From contig NZ_JABBJF010000031.1 of the NCBI RefSeq assembly GCF_014218705.1, positions 1 through 57,450 on the forward strand: 57,450 nt of DNA. Reading direction: 5' to 3'. The notes beneath the pieces are model-generated. The model saw nothing but the letters and a program-made list of their open reading frames with translations, had not been told where the DNA came from and ran no database searches. The DNA comes from Kluyvera sichuanensis. Lineage in GTDB: Bacteria > Pseudomonadota > Gammaproteobacteria > Enterobacterales > Enterobacteriaceae. Positions 8,315 through 19,513 of this stretch are shown one piece after another; position 1 is the first letter of the stretch, and each line of letters starts with the position of its first letter. The position numbers and the translations under genes were made by a program.

Positions 8315-9561
8315 TGCCGTTTACGCCAAATTAAAAATACGCCGCTACACAGCGTGAAATAGACAATATAGGTCGCCATATAGGCCTGCGCTGCCCCCAA
8401 TGCGCCGTGCGCCGGGATAAGCCAGTGGGAGAACGCCGTCAGCAGCGTAAACTGGCTCAGTTCGGCCAGAATATAGAAACGCAGCGAGGCTTTGGCGATC
8501 ACTAAATAGCCATAAACGTAAGCGCCTACTTTCAGTACATCACCCACCAGTTGCCAGGCGAACAGGTCGCGCATGGCGACAAATTTTGATGAAAACAGCA
8601 GCCAGATAGCAAAATCGCGCAGCAGCCAGACGGTCAGGCTTGCCGCCGCCACCGCTGGCACCACAAACTTCAGCGAGCGGCCAATTTCGCGGCCAATATC
8701 CTGCTTGGCGGTTAACCGCGAAAGCGTAGGTAACAGATAGACGCTAAACGAGGCGGTAATAAATTGTAGGTAAGCATCGGAGATACTGCTCACGCCTTGC
8801 CAGATCCCTACCTCATCCCAGCTGTAGTGCTCCGCCATTAGGTTTCGCATCATCACGTAGGCCACGGGCATGGTGACCGAGGTAATCACCGCCATCAGGG
8901 TAAATTTACCCAGTTGACCTGCCAGCAAACGGTCCCACTGCGGTTTGAGATAGCCCCAGGGAATGACGCCGCGCTTGCTGAGCATGACCGCCGCAGGAAT
9001 CACGATCAGCGCCGGTACCAGCGCCAGCCCCAGCAACGCGCCCTGATAGCCGCCAAAGTGGTAGCAAGCGTAGTAAGCCACCACGCCAATAAGGCTACCG
9101 GCAATCAGCGACAGCGCATTGCCCGCCGCGTCACGGAAGCCTTTCATCAGCGCCAACAGCAGGTTAGCCCAGGCGATACCTAACTGCACCAGCGCGACGA
9201 GTCGCACCAGCCCCTGATAGTGAGTATGGCCAAACAGCCCCTGGCTTATCGGCGCCGCCGCGAGCAAAAAGACCACCGCCAGCAGCGTGGAGAAGCCGAG
9301 CACCATCGCTGACGAGGTGCCCACCACCTGGCGCAGTCGCGCCGGGTCATCGTGATGCTGGGCGACCAGCTTCGTCACCCCGTTAAAGATTCCCGCCCCG
9401 GCAAGCACGCCAAGTACAGTCACCAGCTGGCGAAAGTTACCCGCCTGACCCACCCCTGAAGGACCAAATGATACCGCCAGCAGCTTGACCACCAGCAGCC
9501 CAACGCCAATCTTTACCAGCGTGGACGCGGCGGTCCACACCGAAGCTTTTGCCAGTGACAT
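8311..9561 (-). CDS. wzxE: ECA lipid III flippase WzxE
   Basis: Twelve-helix flippase of the MOP superfamily that moves undecaprenyl-PP-linked ECA trisaccharide across the inner membrane. 416 residues, as in E. coli. The N-terminus [19 protein letters not shown] and the segment [22 protein letters not shown] are characteristic. Starts one base after the wecE stop and ends in an ATGA overlap with wecF. Its place between lipid III synthesis genes and the polymerase follows the pathway order. Confidence 0.94.
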   Translation of the reverse strand: MSLAKASVWTAASTLVKIGVGLLVVKLLAVSFGPSGVGQAGNFRQLVTVLGVLAGAGIFNGVTKLVAQHHDDPARLRQVVGTSSAMVLGFSTLLAVVFLLAAAPISQGLFGHTHYQGLVRLVALVQLGIAWANLLLALMKGFRDAAGNALSLIAGSLIGVVAYYACYHFGGYQGALLGLALVPALIVIPAAVMLSKRGVIPWGYLKPQWDRLLAGQLGKFTLMAVITSVTMPVAYVMMRNLMAEHYSWDEVGIWQGVSSISDAYLQFITASFSVYLLPTLSRLTAKQDIGREIGRSLKFVVPAVAAASLTVWLLRDFAIWLLFSSKFVAMRDLFAWQLVGDVLKVGAYVYGYLVIAKASLRFYILAELSQFTLLTAFSHWLIPAHGALGAAQAYMATYIVYFTLCSGVFLIWRKRQ

Positions 9562-9562
9562 A

Positions 9563-10693
9563 TCAGGCGAAGTAGCTCAGCAGGGTATTAATGACCGTGC
9601 GCTGGTCAACCGGCGACAGGTTATAGAACAGTGGCAGGCGAAGTAAACGCTCACTTTCTTGCGTAGTGAAACGGTCCTGGCCGTGGAACTCGCCAAACTT
9701 CTCGCCCGCTGGGCAGGAGTGCAGCGGAATGTAGTGGAACACCGCGAGGATTTCCGCCTCTTTCAGCCAGCTAATCAGCGCGCTGCGATCTTCTACGTCG
9801 CGCAGTTTGATATAGAACATATGCGCGTTATGGCCGCAGTTTTCCGGGATCACCGGCAGGTCGATACGCCCGGCGTTTGCCAGCGGCAGCAGCGCGTCAT
9901 AGTAGGTTTGCCACAGGGATAAACGCTGTTTATTGATCCGTTCGGCGGCTTCCAGTTGTGCCCAAAGATAGGCAGCCTGCAGGTCAGACATCAGGTAGCT
10001 GGAACCGATATCGCGCCAGGTGTATTTATCCACCAGGCCACGGAAGAACTGGCTGCGGTTAGTGCCTTTCTCACGGATAATTTCCGCGCGTTCCACCAGC
10101 GCGCGATCGTTAATCAGCGTCGCGCCGCCTTCACCGCCGGCGGTGTAGTTCTTGGTCTCGTGGAAGCTAAAGCAGCCGATGTGGCCGATGGAGCCCAGCG
10201 CGCGGCCCTTGTAGGTCGACATCACACCCTGCGCGGCATCTTCCACCACGAACAGATTGTATTTTTTCGCCAGCGCCATGATGGTGTCCATCTCACAGGC
10301 CACGCCCGCGTAGTGCACCGGCACGATGGCGCGGGTTTTGTCGGTGATGGCCGCTTCAATCAGCGTCTCATCGATATTCATGGTTTCTTTATGCACGTCG
10401 ACAAACACAATTTTCGCGCCGCGCAGCACAAAGGCGTTGGCAGTGGAGACAAAGGTGTAGCTCGGCATAATCACTTCGTCGCCCGGCTGGATATCCAGCA
10501 GGATCGCCGCCATTTCCAGCGACGCGGTACAGGACGGGGTCAGCAGCACCTTGGCGCTACCGAAGCGCTGTTCCATCCACTGCTGGCAGCGACGGGTAAA
10601 GCCGCCGTCACCGCACAGTTTCCCGCTGCCCATCGCGGATTGCATGTAATCGAGTTCAGTACCCACTACCGGTGGGGCGTTAAATGGAATCAT
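9563..10693 (-). CDS. wecE: dTDP-4-amino-4,6-dideoxygalactose transaminase WecE
   Basis: PLP-dependent aminotransferase of the DegT/DnrJ/EryC1 family that converts dTDP-4-keto-6-deoxyglucose to dTDP-4-amino-4,6-dideoxygalactose with glutamate. It is 376 residues. The Schiff-base Lys is K181 in HETKNYTAGGEGG, and the PLP-binding EDAAQG is at 151-156. The frame is open further upstream, but the ATG at 10693 gives the conserved start MIPFNAPPVVGTELDYM. The wecD stop is 4 bases upstream, so the two are coupled; WecD acetylates the product of this enzyme. Confidence 0.95.
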   Translation of the reverse strand: MIPFNAPPVVGTELDYMQSAMGSGKLCGDGGFTRRCQQWMEQRFGSAKVLLTPSCTASLEMAAILLDIQPGDEVIMPSYTFVSTANAFVLRGAKIVFVDVHKETMNIDETLIEAAITDKTRAIVPVHYAGVACEMDTIMALAKKYNLFVVEDAAQGVMSTYKGRALGSIGHIGCFSFHETKNYTAGGEGGATLINDRALVERAEIIREKGTNRSQFFRGLVDKYTWRDIGSSYLMSDLQAAYLWAQLEAAERINKQRLSLWQTYYDALLPLANAGRIDLPVIPENCGHNAHMFYIKLRDVEDRSALISWLKEAEILAVFHYIPLHSCPAGEKFGEFHGQDRFTTQESERLLRLPLFYNLSPVDQRTVINTLLSYFA

Positions 10694-10697
10694 GGAG

Positions 10698-11372
10698 TCA
10701 CCTGTATAGCCAGTACGCGGTGCTAACCACGTTAGCACCGCTATGAATATAGCGTTGAAGTGCTGCGGTATTGCCGGCTTGCGTCGCCACCCGTAGCGTC
10801 GAAAGACCGCGGGTATGCGCCCAGCACACCGCCGCCTGCATCAGTTCTGCACCCGCACCGCGCCCGGCCAGCAGGCCGATTCTCGCGTCACAGGCGTTTA
10901 ATTCTCTTAAGGAGACAAAGGCGCGAATCGCCCCGCGTTCATCGCGAAACACCAGGCACTGGTTATCAAAGGTGCCTTTTACCGCGTTTTCAATCCACTG
11001 TGCATAGAAACGACCGCTCGCCTCCGGCGCATACCAGGGCGCGCGAAAACGGCTTTGGGCAAAAGCATGAGCCGCAAGGCTTCGCAGCGCGGGGATATCA
11101 TCGTCAGTGGCAACCTGTGCCAGCGTGGTTCCACCCGCAGTCACCGGCAACGCCAGGTCAACTTCCCCCTCGACCAACCGGAAACCCAACTGCTGGAGCG
11201 CATCAAGATGTTCCACCTGATGCGCGGCGATTTTCGCCTGCACCCGCGCCCATCCCGCTAGTCGTTCAGCGGTCAGTAATGGCGCATCGTCGGCGATACG
11301 AACAATGGCGCTGTTCACACCGAAGAATTGGTTTTCCCACGTCAGGGGATCAATACTGGCGCGGACGAGCAC
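10698..11372 (-). CDS. wecD: dTDP-fucosamine acetyltransferase WecD
   Basis: GNAT-fold N-acetyltransferase that makes dTDP-Fuc4NAc from dTDP-4-amino-4,6-dideoxygalactose and acetyl-CoA. The acetyl-CoA-binding region [15 protein letters not shown] is near the C-terminus. I place the start at the GTG at 11372 ([14 protein letters not shown]), which aligns with E. coli MPVRASIEPLTWEN, gives 224 residues and has GGAG 7 bases upstream. The longer open frame to 11438 is only rffH read in another register. The gene therefore overlaps the 3' end of rffH by 23 bases. Confidence 0.9.
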   Translation of the reverse strand: MLVRASIDPLTWENQFFGVNSAIVRIADDAPLLTAERLAGWARVQAKIAAHQVEHLDALQQLGFRLVEGEVDLALPVTAGGTTLAQVATDDDIPALRSLAAHAFAQSRFRAPWYAPEASGRFYAQWIENAVKGTFDNQCLVFRDERGAIRAFVSLRELNACDARIGLLAGRGAGAELMQAAVCWAHTRGLSTLRVATQAGNTAALQRYIHSGANVVSTAYWLYR

Positions 11373-12231
11373 GAAGCAGCTCCAGCAGATACTGGCCGTA
11401 GCCGGTTTTCGACAGCTGCGCGGCGGCGCGCTTAACACCGTCGTCGTCGAGCCAGCCGTTGCGCCAGGCTATCTCTTCCAGGCAGGCAATTTTGAAGCCC
11501 TGACGTTTTTCTACCGTCTGCACAAACATGCTCGCCTCAATCAGGCTGTCGTGCGTGCCGGTATCAAGCCAGGCAAAGCCGCGGCCCAGCAGTTCAACGG
11601 TCAGCTTGCCGTCGTCCAGATACATCTGGTTGATGGAGGTGATCTCCAGCTCACCGCGCTCGGAAGGCTTCACGCGCTTAGCGTACTCCACCACCTTGCT
11701 GTCGTAGAAATAGAGGCCGGTCACCGCCCAGTTGGATTTAGGCTGTTTCGGTTTTTCTTCCAGCGACAGCGCGTGGAAGTTATCGTCAAACTCCACCACG
11801 CCAAAGCGTTCCGGGTCCATCACCTGATAACCAAACACCGTCGCCCCTTCGGTACGCGCCGCTACGTGGCGCAGTTTCGGGCTAAAGCCCTGGCCGAAGA
11901 AGATATTGTCGCCCAGCACCAGGCATGACGGCTCGCCGTTGAGGAAAGCTTCGCCAATGATAAACGCCTGCGCCAGGCCGTCCGGGCTTGGCTGCTCAGC
12001 ATACTGCAGCGAAATACCAAATTCACTGCCGTCGCCCAGCAAGCGCTGGAAGTAACTTTTGTCATCCGGCGTGGTGATGATCAGGATTTCACGGATTCCC
12101 GCCAGCATCAGCACCGACAGCGGGTAGTAGATCATCGGTTTGTCGTAAATCGGCAGCAGCTGTTTTGACACGCCGCGGGTGATCGGATGCAGGCGCGTGC
12201 CCGATCCGCCAGCAAGAATAATACCTTTCAT
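11350..12231 (-). CDS. rffH: Glucose-1-phosphate thymidylyltransferase RffH (RmlA2)
   Basis: Makes dTDP-glucose from glucose-1-phosphate and dTTP, the first step towards Fuc4NAc. 293 residues. The nucleotidyltransferase signature [11 protein letters not shown] is at residues 8-18, followed by [12 protein letters not shown], and the metal-site LGDNIF occurs centrally. A paralogous rmlA usually sits in an O-antigen cluster; this copy belongs to ECA by position, between rffG and wecD. Spacing from rffG is about 20 bases. Confidence 0.95.
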   Translation of the reverse strand: MKGIILAGGSGTRLHPITRGVSKQLLPIYDKPMIYYPLSVLMLAGIREILIITTPDDKSYFQRLLGDGSEFGISLQYAEQPSPDGLAQAFIIGEAFLNGEPSCLVLGDNIFFGQGFSPKLRHVAARTEGATVFGYQVMDPERFGVVEFDDNFHALSLEEKPKQPKSNWAVTGLYFYDSKVVEYAKRVKPSERGELEITSINQMYLDDGKLTVELLGRGFAWLDTGTHDSLIEASMFVQTVEKRQGFKIACLEEIAWRNGWLDDDGVKRAAAQLSKTGYGQYLLELLRARPRQY

Positions 12232-12252
12232 TGCTTTCCTCCTCTGGGGTGA

Positions 12253-13320
12253 TTACCCCTTCAGACCCAGACGTTCACCCTGATAGCTACCATCCTGTAC
12301 CTGCTTCCACCAGCTTTCGTTGGCGAGGTACCACTGGACCGTTTTACGCATCCCACTTTCAAAGGTCTCTTCTGGGGTCCAGCCCAGGTCGCGGGCGATT
12401 TTCGCCGCATCGATAGCGTAACGTAAATCGTGGCCAGGACGGTCGGCGACAAACGTAATCAGGTCATGATAATGCGCGATGCCCTGCGGCTTTTCCGGCA
12501 CCAGTTCTTCAAGCAGGGCGCAGATAGTCTCGACCACGTCGAGATTTTTACGCTCGTTATGACCGCCGATATTGTAGGTCTCCCCGATGCCGCCTTCGGT
12601 GGCAACGAGGTAGAGCGCACGGGCATGATCGTCAACGTAGAGCCAGTCTCGGATCTGCTGACCATTGCCGTACACCGGCAGCGGTTTCCCGGCCAGCGCG
12701 TTGAGAATGGTCAACGGAATCAGCTTTTCCGGGAAATGGTACGGGCCGTAGTTGTTTGAACAGTTGGTGATAAGCGTAGGCAAGCCGTAGGTACGCAGCC
12801 AGGCGCGAACCAGATGGTCGCTGCTGGCTTTAGACGCAGAGTAAGGGCTGCTTGGCGCATACGGGGTGGTTTCAGTGAAGAAATCATCCACCGAATGCAG
12901 GTCGCCGTACACTTCATCGGTTGAAATATGGTGGAAGCGGAACGCCGCTTTACCGTCGTCATCCAACGCAAACCACCAGGCGCGAGCGGCCTCCAGCAGC
13001 GTGTAGGTGCCGACGATATTGGTTTCGATAAACGCCGCCGGGCCATCAATAGACCGGTCAACGTGGCTCTCGGCCGCCAGGTGCATCACCACATCCGGGC
13101 GATACTGCGCAAACACGCGGTCCAGCTCTGCGCGATCGCAGATATCCACCTTCTCGAATGCAAAGCGCGGGTCTTGTGCCACCGGTACCAGCGACGCCAG
13201 GTTACCGGCGTAGGTTAGTTTGTCCACAACGACGACGCTGTCAGAGGTGTGGTTGATAATATGGCGGACGACCGCCGAACCGATGAAGCCTGCGCCACCG
13301 GTTACCAGAATGCGTTTCAA
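12253..13320 (-). CDS. rffG: dTDP-glucose 4,6-dehydratase RffG (RmlB2)
   Basis: Extended short-chain dehydrogenase that converts dTDP-glucose to dTDP-4-keto-6-deoxyglucose using bound NAD. 355 residues. The Rossmann motif TGGAGFIG is at 7-14, the catalytic TDE at 134-136, and YxxxK at Y160/K164. The start codon is TTG at 13320, which overlaps the wecC stop (TTGA); this aligns with the E. coli start and no better ATG exists nearby. The TTG start may be kept weak because translation is coupled to wecC. Confidence 0.93.
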   Translation of the reverse strand: MKRILVTGGAGFIGSAVVRHIINHTSDSVVVVDKLTYAGNLASLVPVAQDPRFAFEKVDICDRAELDRVFAQYRPDVVMHLAAESHVDRSIDGPAAFIETNIVGTYTLLEAARAWWFALDDDGKAAFRFHHISTDEVYGDLHSVDDFFTETTPYAPSSPYSASKASSDHLVRAWLRTYGLPTLITNCSNNYGPYHFPEKLIPLTILNALAGKPLPVYGNGQQIRDWLYVDDHARALYLVATEGGIGETYNIGGHNERKNLDVVETICALLEELVPEKPQGIAHYHDLITFVADRPGHDLRYAIDAAKIARDLGWTPEETFESGMRKTVQWYLANESWWKQVQDGSYQGERLGLKG

Positions 13321-14579
13321 CGCCAGACTCCTTTGGTATCAACCACGTACTGTTGAGCAATCGCGTCACCGCTGATAGCTTTAAACTGGCTGTGATCGAC
13401 CAACATCACAATCACGTCAGCGCTGGCGAGCGCGGTTTCAAGCGAGACCAGAGAGCACAGCCCGTCGAGCTTTTTCGGCAACTGATGAATATTGGGTTCC
13501 ACTACCAGCGTTTCGCCGCTGTGCCATTGGGCAATCAGCTGTGCAATTTCCATCGCCGGGCTTTCGCGCAGGTCGTCGATGTTTGGCTTAAACGCCAGGC
13601 CAAAGCAGGCAATTTTCAGCTCGCTGGCGCGCTTATCGCTGGCCGCCAGACAGTCGGCGACGTTAGCCTTCACCTTGTCGATAACCCAGAACGGTTTATG
13701 GTCATTAACCTCGCGCGCGGTGCGAATCAGACGCGCCTGATCCGGGTTTTGCGCCACGATAAACCACGGGTCGACGGCAATACAGTGCCCACCGACGCCT
13801 GGACCCGGCTGGAGAATATTGACGCGCGGATGGCGGTTCGCCAGACGAATCAACTCCCAGACGTTAATCCCCTGATCGGCGCAGATAAGTGACAGTTCGT
13901 TGGCAAAGGCGATGTTCACATCGCGGAAGCTGTTTTCCGTCAGTTTGCACATCTCGGCGGTACGGGCGTTAGTCACCACGCATTCACCTTCGAGGAAGAT
14001 GTTATAGAGTTCACTGGCACGCGCGGAGCATACCGGCGTCATTCCGCCAATCACGCGATCGTTTTTAATCAGTTCCACCATCACCTGCCCTGGCAGCACG
14101 CGCTCCGGGCAATAGGCGATATTGATGTCCGCCTGCTCACCCGCCTGCTGCGGGAAGGTCAGGTCCGGACGCATCTCGGCCAGCCAACCGGCCATCAGCT
14201 CGGTTGCGCCCACCGGTGAAGTGGATTCGAGGATCACCAGCGCCCCTTTCTTCAGCACCGGCGCAATAGAGCGCGCCGCCGCTTCGACGTAAACCATATC
14301 CGGCTCATGGTCGCCCTTAAACGGCGTTGGCACGGCAATCAAATAGGCATCTGCCGCTTCCGGCGTGGTGGTGGCGCGTAAATAACCGGCGGACACCGCC
14401 GTTTTCACCACCCTGTCGAGATCGGGCTCAACAATATGAATCTCGCCGCGGTTGATGGTATCGACCGCATGCTGATTAATGTCTACACCCACCACCTGTT
14501 TTTGCCGCGAAGCAAACGCAGCTGCAGTTGGAAGGCCAATATAGCCCAGACCGATCACCGAGAGGGTTGAGAAACTCAT
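13317..14579 (-). CDS. wecC: UDP-ManNAc dehydrogenase WecC
   Basis: NAD-dependent four-electron oxidation of UDP-N-acetylmannosamine to UDP-ManNAcA, the donor used by WecG. 420 residues. The N-terminal Rossmann motif IGLGYIGLP lies at 9-17, and the catalytic Cys is C266 in [14 protein letters not shown]. Three UDPG/MGDP dehydrogenase domains are recognisable. Overlaps wecB by ATGA at its start and rffG by TTGA at its end. Confidence 0.95.
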   Translation of the reverse strand: MSFSTLSVIGLGYIGLPTAAAFASRQKQVVGVDINQHAVDTINRGEIHIVEPDLDRVVKTAVSAGYLRATTTPEAADAYLIAVPTPFKGDHEPDMVYVEAAARSIAPVLKKGALVILESTSPVGATELMAGWLAEMRPDLTFPQQAGEQADINIAYCPERVLPGQVMVELIKNDRVIGGMTPVCSARASELYNIFLEGECVVTNARTAEMCKLTENSFRDVNIAFANELSLICADQGINVWELIRLANRHPRVNILQPGPGVGGHCIAVDPWFIVAQNPDQARLIRTAREVNDHKPFWVIDKVKANVADCLAASDKRASELKIACFGLAFKPNIDDLRESPAMEIAQLIAQWHSGETLVVEPNIHQLPKKLDGLCSLVSLETALASADVIVMLVDHSQFKAISGDAIAQQYVVDTKGVWR

Positions 14580-15706
14580 AGCGTTACCTGATTATTTTTT
14601 AATGCTGACAATATACGTTCGCATGCCCGGCCATCCCCATATGGGTTATGGGCCCGGCTCATCCTTTGATATTCTTCTTCGTCGCGCAGTAGTCGCGTGA
14701 CTTCATCCACGATGCGTTGGCTATCGGTGCCCACCAGGCGTACCGTCCCGGCATCAATGGCTTCCGGGCGTTCGGTGGTTTCGCGCATCACCAGCACCGG
14801 TTTACCCAGCGACGGCGCTTCTTCCTGAATACCGCCAGAGTCGGTCAGGATAAGCCAGGCATGGTTCATCAGCCAGACGAACGGCAGGTACTCCTGCGGC
14901 TCAATCAGCATGATGTTATCGATATGCCCCAGAATACGATTAACCGGCTCGCTGACATTCGGATTCAAGTGCACTGGGTAGACAATCTGTACGTCCGGGT
15001 TGTTCGCAGCGATTTCCGCCAGCGCGTGGCAAATTTGTTCAAAGCCCTGACCAAAGCTCTCCCGACGATGCCCGGTGACCAGGATCATCTTCTTTCCCTG
15101 GCTCAGGAAAGGGTAACGTTGGGAGAGATCTGCATTCAGCGCCTTATCGTTCATCACCCGATCGCGTACCCAGAACAGCGCATCAATCACCGTATTGCCG
15201 GTAACAAAAATCCGCTTACCTGACAGATTTTCTCGCAGCAGGTTCTGCCGGGAATTTTCAGTCGGTGCGAAGTGATACATCGCCAGATGCCCGGTCAGCG
15301 TCCGGTTGGCCTCTTCCGGCCACGGTGAATAGAGATCACCTGTACGCAGGCCTGCCTCAACGTGCCCTACGGGGATACGCTGATAGAAGGCCGCCAGGCT
15401 CGCGGCTGCAGTAGTGGTCGTATCACCATGCACCAGCACGACGTCAGGTTTAAACGATTCCAGAACGGGCTTTAACCCCTGCAGAATTCGGCAGGTAATT
15501 TCCGTTAAACCCTGTCCTGGACTCATGATGTTGAGATCATAATCCGGAACGATGGAGAAGAGGCTTAGCACCTGATCAAGCATTTCCCTATGCTGCGCAG
15601 TGACGCAGACCTTAGCCTCAAAATGAGGATCCTTTGCTAGCGCGTGGACCAGAGGCGCCATTTTGATCGCCTCCGGGCGTGTGCCAAATACAGTCAGTAC
15701 TTTCAC
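14576..15706 (-). CDS. wecB: UDP-GlcNAc 2-epimerase WecB
   Basis: Non-hydrolysing epimerase converting UDP-GlcNAc to UDP-ManNAc; allosterically activated by its own substrate in the family. 376 residues. The catalytic set known from E. coli is present at identical positions: D95, E117, E131 and H213. The start is GTG at 15706, as in E. coli, with GAAGAG upstream. Acts directly before WecC, with which it overlaps by ATGA. Confidence 0.96.
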   Translation of the reverse strand: MKVLTVFGTRPEAIKMAPLVHALAKDPHFEAKVCVTAQHREMLDQVLSLFSIVPDYDLNIMSPGQGLTEITCRILQGLKPVLESFKPDVVLVHGDTTTTAAASLAAFYQRIPVGHVEAGLRTGDLYSPWPEEANRTLTGHLAMYHFAPTENSRQNLLRENLSGKRIFVTGNTVIDALFWVRDRVMNDKALNADLSQRYPFLSQGKKMILVTGHRRESFGQGFEQICHALAEIAANNPDVQIVYPVHLNPNVSEPVNRILGHIDNIMLIEPQEYLPFVWLMNHAWLILTDSGGIQEEAPSLGKPVLVMRETTERPEAIDAGTVRLVGTDSQRIVDEVTRLLRDEEEYQRMSRAHNPYGDGRACERILSALKNNQVTL

Positions 15707-15763
15707 ATCGATTCTCTTCTATAGATGAAACAGGCCCATCGCCCTTCATCAATTGATGGGTAT

Positions 15764-16810
15764 TTACTGCGTGCGACGACGCGCCAGCGCTACCCCAGCA
15801 CCAACCAATGCGCCGACAATGCCCCACATGACCATCAGGAATACACGACGTGGGCTAGTGCGTTTTACCGGTTCCTCCGGCGTGCGCAAATACCGATATG
15901 TCTGGAAACTTGGCGCCAGCGTCGGGCCTACGTTGAGGGTCGTTAGCATAGCCCTCCCCTGATCGTAATCAAGGTCAAACGTCGGACCTACGGCCTGAAG
16001 ATTCTCCAGACGCGCCTGCAGCATCGGGCGGCCAAGCAGAGAGAGCTCAGAGTCCGGCAACTCATCGGACGGCACGTCGGTTTCGCTGCGATTAATATTG
16101 TGCTGCTGCGCGATTTTCAGCGCGGCTTCAATGCTGTGCAGACGGCGGTTGAAAATCGCCTGTGCGACCTCTTCCTGACGTTTTACCTGCGCCTTCACCT
16201 GAATGGTGCGGGCGGCCCAGGCGCCTTTCAGTTCGTCATTCAGGTGCCCCGCAGCCCGCTGGCTGGCGAAAGCCACGTACTGACGCAGCAAATTATTCGC
16301 GTCCGGTGCCGTTTCCGCCGTCAGCTTCACGCTGTCGCTGACGCTTTTCTGCGCATCGCCAGGGATAAACTGAATATCGTCAATCAGGTCATCGAGCAAC
16401 GCAGCATCGGCGCGCGAGTTACCCACCATCCGCTGCTTGTAGTAATCCGTCTGCAGCCAGAAATCACGACGGGTATCCCAGGAAGCCAGTTGCATAACGA
16501 ACTCTTTGTAGACTTCATCCATCACCGAAGGCGGCGTGGCGCTAGTCGGGTTGACCTTCACATCCAGATTGCGCAGGAACTGCTGCTGCGAATAGTAGCC
16601 ACCCAGCATGTTTACGGTCGGCCGATCGGTGATCGCCGTAGCGCTCCACTCCTGCCGGGCAAAAAAGGTATAAATCAGCACCACGGCGGCAAACAGCACC
16701 GCAAAGCCAATAATCCAGTGTTTTCCTGACCACAACGCGCGAAACAGGCCGCGAATATCCAGTTCATTCTCAGCACTAGCCAACTGTGCTTCCGGTAATG
16801 GTTGTGTCAT
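15764..16810 (-). CDS. wzzE: ECA chain-length regulator WzzE
   Basis: Polysaccharide co-polymerase of the Wzz family, inner membrane, setting the modal length of ECA and needed for cyclic ECA. 348 residues with one membrane segment near residues 31-50, a long periplasmic coiled-coil-rich region, and a second membrane segment near the C-terminus (VFLMVMWGIVGALVGAGVAL). Starts 13 bases after the wecA stop; a 57-base gap precedes wecB. Confidence 0.95.
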   Translation of the reverse strand: MTQPLPEAQLASAENELDIRGLFRALWSGKHWIIGFAVLFAAVVLIYTFFARQEWSATAITDRPTVNMLGGYYSQQQFLRNLDVKVNPTSATPPSVMDEVYKEFVMQLASWDTRRDFWLQTDYYKQRMVGNSRADAALLDDLIDDIQFIPGDAQKSVSDSVKLTAETAPDANNLLRQYVAFASQRAAGHLNDELKGAWAARTIQVKAQVKRQEEVAQAIFNRRLHSIEAALKIAQQHNINRSETDVPSDELPDSELSLLGRPMLQARLENLQAVGPTFDLDYDQGRAMLTTLNVGPTLAPSFQTYRYLRTPEEPVKRTSPRRVFLMVMWGIVGALVGAGVALARRRTQ

Positions 16811-16823
16811 TACTACCCCAGTT

Positions 16824-17927
16824 TTACTTGGTTAATTTTGGATTGTTGTCGCTGTTCCGACGCATTCTGCGCTTCATGCGCTTAATAAAGCGCGCCACTT
16901 TCCAGGCCCGCTTGATGCAGTAACCATAGAGACCAAAGGCCAGCAGGAACAGTATCAGCATGACCCACTCAGGCACCACGCGGGTGTATTCCGCAACAAC
17001 ACCAATGGTTGCCAACAGCGCAGCGGCGAGGGTAATCAGCACCAGCGCCTGACGCGAGGTGAAGCCCGCGCGCATAATGAGATGGTGAATATGCTGGCGG
17101 TCAGGAGAGAACGGACTCATCCCTTTGCGTAAACGACGATACATGATGGCAACCATGTCCATCAACGGAATCGCCACAATCCACAGCGCCGTAACCGGAC
17201 TTATCGGATGGTGCGTTCCCTGAGTGGTTTCCAGCAGGATCCAGATAACGGTAAAACCAATCAGCGTACTGCCGGCGTCGCCCATAAAGACTTTGTAACG
17301 GCGGCCCAGCACGCCCAGGTTCAGCATGATATAAGGCAGGATGGCGGCAATCATCGCGAAGCACCACATGGCGAGGCTCGTCTGGCCGTCAAACCACAGG
17401 ATCAGGCCAATGGCGGCAAAGCTGACGCTCGACAGACCGCCAAGCAGACCGTCAATACCATCAACCATATTGAAGGCGTTAATCATCGCCCACACCGCAA
17501 AGAGGGTCAGGAAGAAACCAAACGGCCCCAACACCAGCTCCCATGAGCCAAAAATATAGCCCAGGCTTTGCAGATATAAATGGCCTGCGGTCATCATGAC
17601 GATGCCTATTGCTGCCTGAACGGTGGCACGAATTTTGACGCTGATGTCGTAACGGTCATCCAAAGCCCCCACTAGCACCAGAACACCGGCACAAGCAAGG
17701 TACAGGGAAGCGTGTGGGATATAGTAATTGGCAATCGCGAAAGTGAGGCAGATCCCGGCATAGACAGAGATGCCGCCAACAAGCGGGATAAGCCCCTGGT
17801 GACGTTTACGAAAGTTTGGTTTATCCACCAAACCGACCCATTTTGCCGCTTTGCGGGCAAAAAACAGGAATACGGTGGTGAACAAGAAAATACTGATCAG
17901 GTCAGTACCGACGGTCAGTAAACTCAC
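16824..17927 (-). CDS. wecA: UDP-GlcNAc:undecaprenyl-P GlcNAc-1-P transferase WecA
   Basis: Polytopic enzyme starting ECA and, in many strains, O-antigen synthesis by forming undecaprenyl-PP-GlcNAc (lipid I); target of tunicamycin. 367 residues, about 11 membrane segments. Family motifs are present: GALDDRYD, NAFNMVDGIDGLLGG, VFMGDAGSTL and the HIHH box in PDRQHIHHL. The start is GTG at 17927, as in E. coli, with only a weak ribosome site (GAG about 10 bases upstream). It is the first gene of the ECA operon, downstream of rho on the same strand. Confidence 0.95.
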   Translation of the reverse strand: MSLLTVGTDLISIFLFTTVFLFFARKAAKWVGLVDKPNFRKRHQGLIPLVGGISVYAGICLTFAIANYYIPHASLYLACAGVLVLVGALDDRYDISVKIRATVQAAIGIVMMTAGHLYLQSLGYIFGSWELVLGPFGFFLTLFAVWAMINAFNMVDGIDGLLGGLSSVSFAAIGLILWFDGQTSLAMWCFAMIAAILPYIMLNLGVLGRRYKVFMGDAGSTLIGFTVIWILLETTQGTHHPISPVTALWIVAIPLMDMVAIMYRRLRKGMSPFSPDRQHIHHLIMRAGFTSRQALVLITLAAALLATIGVVAEYTRVVPEWVMLILFLLAFGLYGYCIKRAWKVARFIKRMKRRMRRNSDNNPKLTK

Positions 17928-18110
17928 AATTTATACTCGCTGCGAATATTAATAGCGAAAGTATACCCACGATAGCAACGCATCAGAAGAGGAAGCCTGA
18001 TGAATATTGGGGAAACTTGCCTGATTTATAACCGATTTTGCAAACTAACTATCATTGTAGCCACAAACTCCAAGTATCCATGAAAAAAATGCGATTCCCC
18101 ATTGGCTAAA
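17928..18110 (-). promoter_or_regulatory. rho-wecA intergenic region, likely ECA operon promoter
   Basis: About 180 bases between the rho terminator and wecA. On the minus strand TATACT at about 30 bases before the GTG is preceded at 17 bp by TTCTGA, a plausible but weak sigma-70 pair. No dyad operator or leader peptide is evident. The promoter position is a guess; that the operon needs a promoter here is likely because rho has its own terminator. Confidence 0.4.
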
Positions 18111-18114
18111 CTCC

Positions 18115-18149
18115 TAAAAACAAAAACGCCACACGATTGTGTGGCGTTT
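18115..18149 (-). terminator. Intrinsic terminator of rho
   Basis: On the minus strand AAACGCCACAC-AATC-GTGTGGCGTTT is a perfect 11-bp stem followed by a T-rich tract with one G interruption. It lies 19 bases after the rho stop. Confidence 0.85.
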
Positions 18150-18167
18150 GTCAGCAAAAACCTTATT

Positions 18168-19427
18168 TTACGAGCGTTTCATCATATCGAAGAAATCGTC
18201 GTTGGTTTTGGTCATGGCCAGTTTATTGATGAGGAACTCCATCGCGTCGATTTCACCCATTGGATGGATGATTTTGCGCAGGATCCACATTTTCTGCAGC
18301 TCTTCAGGCGTGGTGAGCAGCTCTTCTTTACGGGTACCGGAACGGTTGTAGTCGATAGCCGGGAAGACGCGTTTTTCAGCAATCTTACGAGAGAGGTGCA
18401 GTTCCATGTTGCCGGTACCTTTAAACTCTTCATAGATAACTTCATCCATTTTAGAGCCGGTATCGATAAGCGCGGTCGCGATGATAGTCAGGCTACCACC
18501 CTCTTCCACGTTACGCGCAGCACCGAAGAAACGCTTCGGACGGTGCAGGGCGTTGGCGTCCACACCACCGGTCAGGACTTTACCAGACGCAGGAACCACG
18601 GTGTTGTACGCACGTGCCAGACGAGTGATGGAGTCGAGCAGGATGATAACGTCTTTCTTATGTTCAACCAGACGTTTCGCTTTCTCGATAACCATTTCCG
18701 CAACCTGAACGTGGCGAGATGCTGGTTCGTCAAAGGTAGAAGCAACCACTTCACCTTTCACCAGACGCTGCATCTCGGTCACTTCTTCCGGACGTTCGTC
18801 GATCAGCAGAACCATCAGAACGCAGTCTGGGTGGTTGTAGGCGATGCTCTGCGCGATGTTCTGCAGCAGCATGGTTTTACCGGCTTTCGGCGGCGCTACA
18901 ATCAGACCACGCTGGCCGCGACCAATTGGCGATGCCAGATCCAGGACACGAGCGGTTAAGTCTTCGGTAGAACCGTTACCACGTTCCATACGCAGACGAG
19001 AGTTTGCGTGCAGCGGGGTTAAGTTCTCGAACAGGATCTTATTGCGCGAGTTTTCCGGCTTATCGTAGTTAACCTCGTTAACTTTCAACAGCGCAAAGTA
19101 ACGCTCACCCTCTTTTGGAGGACGAATCTTACCTGAAATGGTGTCACCAGTGCGGAGGTTGAAACGACGGATTTGGCTAGGGGAAACGTAGATATCATCA
19201 GGGCCGGCGAGGTAGGAGCTGTCTGCGGAACGGAGGAAACCAAATCCATCCTGCAGTATCTCCAGCACACCGTCGCCAAAGATATCCTCGCCACTCTTCG
19301 CGTGCTGCTTCAGGATGGCGAAAATGATGTCCTGCTTGCGCATACGTGCCTGGTTTTCCAGACCCATATTTTCGCCGAGAGTGATCAGCTCAGAAACCGG
19401 CGTGTTCTTTAATTCGGTAAGATTCAT
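18168..19427 (-). CDS. rho: Transcription termination factor Rho
   Basis: Hexameric RNA-dependent ATPase and helicase that ends transcription at rut sites and silences foreign DNA. 419 residues and nearly identical to E. coli. N-terminal RNA-binding OB fold ([20 protein letters not shown]), Walker A in [12 protein letters not shown] near 175-186, and the Q- and R-loop regions intact. Preceded by a leader of more than 300 bases with a RhoL-like peptide, consistent with the known autoregulation of rho by termination in its own leader. Confidence 0.97.
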   Translation of the reverse strand: MNLTELKNTPVSELITLGENMGLENQARMRKQDIIFAILKQHAKSGEDIFGDGVLEILQDGFGFLRSADSSYLAGPDDIYVSPSQIRRFNLRTGDTISGKIRPPKEGERYFALLKVNEVNYDKPENSRNKILFENLTPLHANSRLRMERGNGSTEDLTARVLDLASPIGRGQRGLIVAPPKAGKTMLLQNIAQSIAYNHPDCVLMVLLIDERPEEVTEMQRLVKGEVVASTFDEPASRHVQVAEMVIEKAKRLVEHKKDVIILLDSITRLARAYNTVVPASGKVLTGGVDANALHRPKRFFGAARNVEEGGSLTIIATALIDTGSKMDEVIYEEFKGTGNMELHLSRKIAEKRVFPAIDYNRSGTRKEELLTTPEELQKMWILRKIIHPMGEIDAMEFLINKLAMTKTNDDFFDMMKRS

Positions 19428-19513
19428 AATGGTGTGGGTTCTTAAACTCGGGGTAAATCTCGAACTTAATTTGTGAATGGTATGGCAGGGTCATCCGTGC
19501 CTGTTTACGGCCA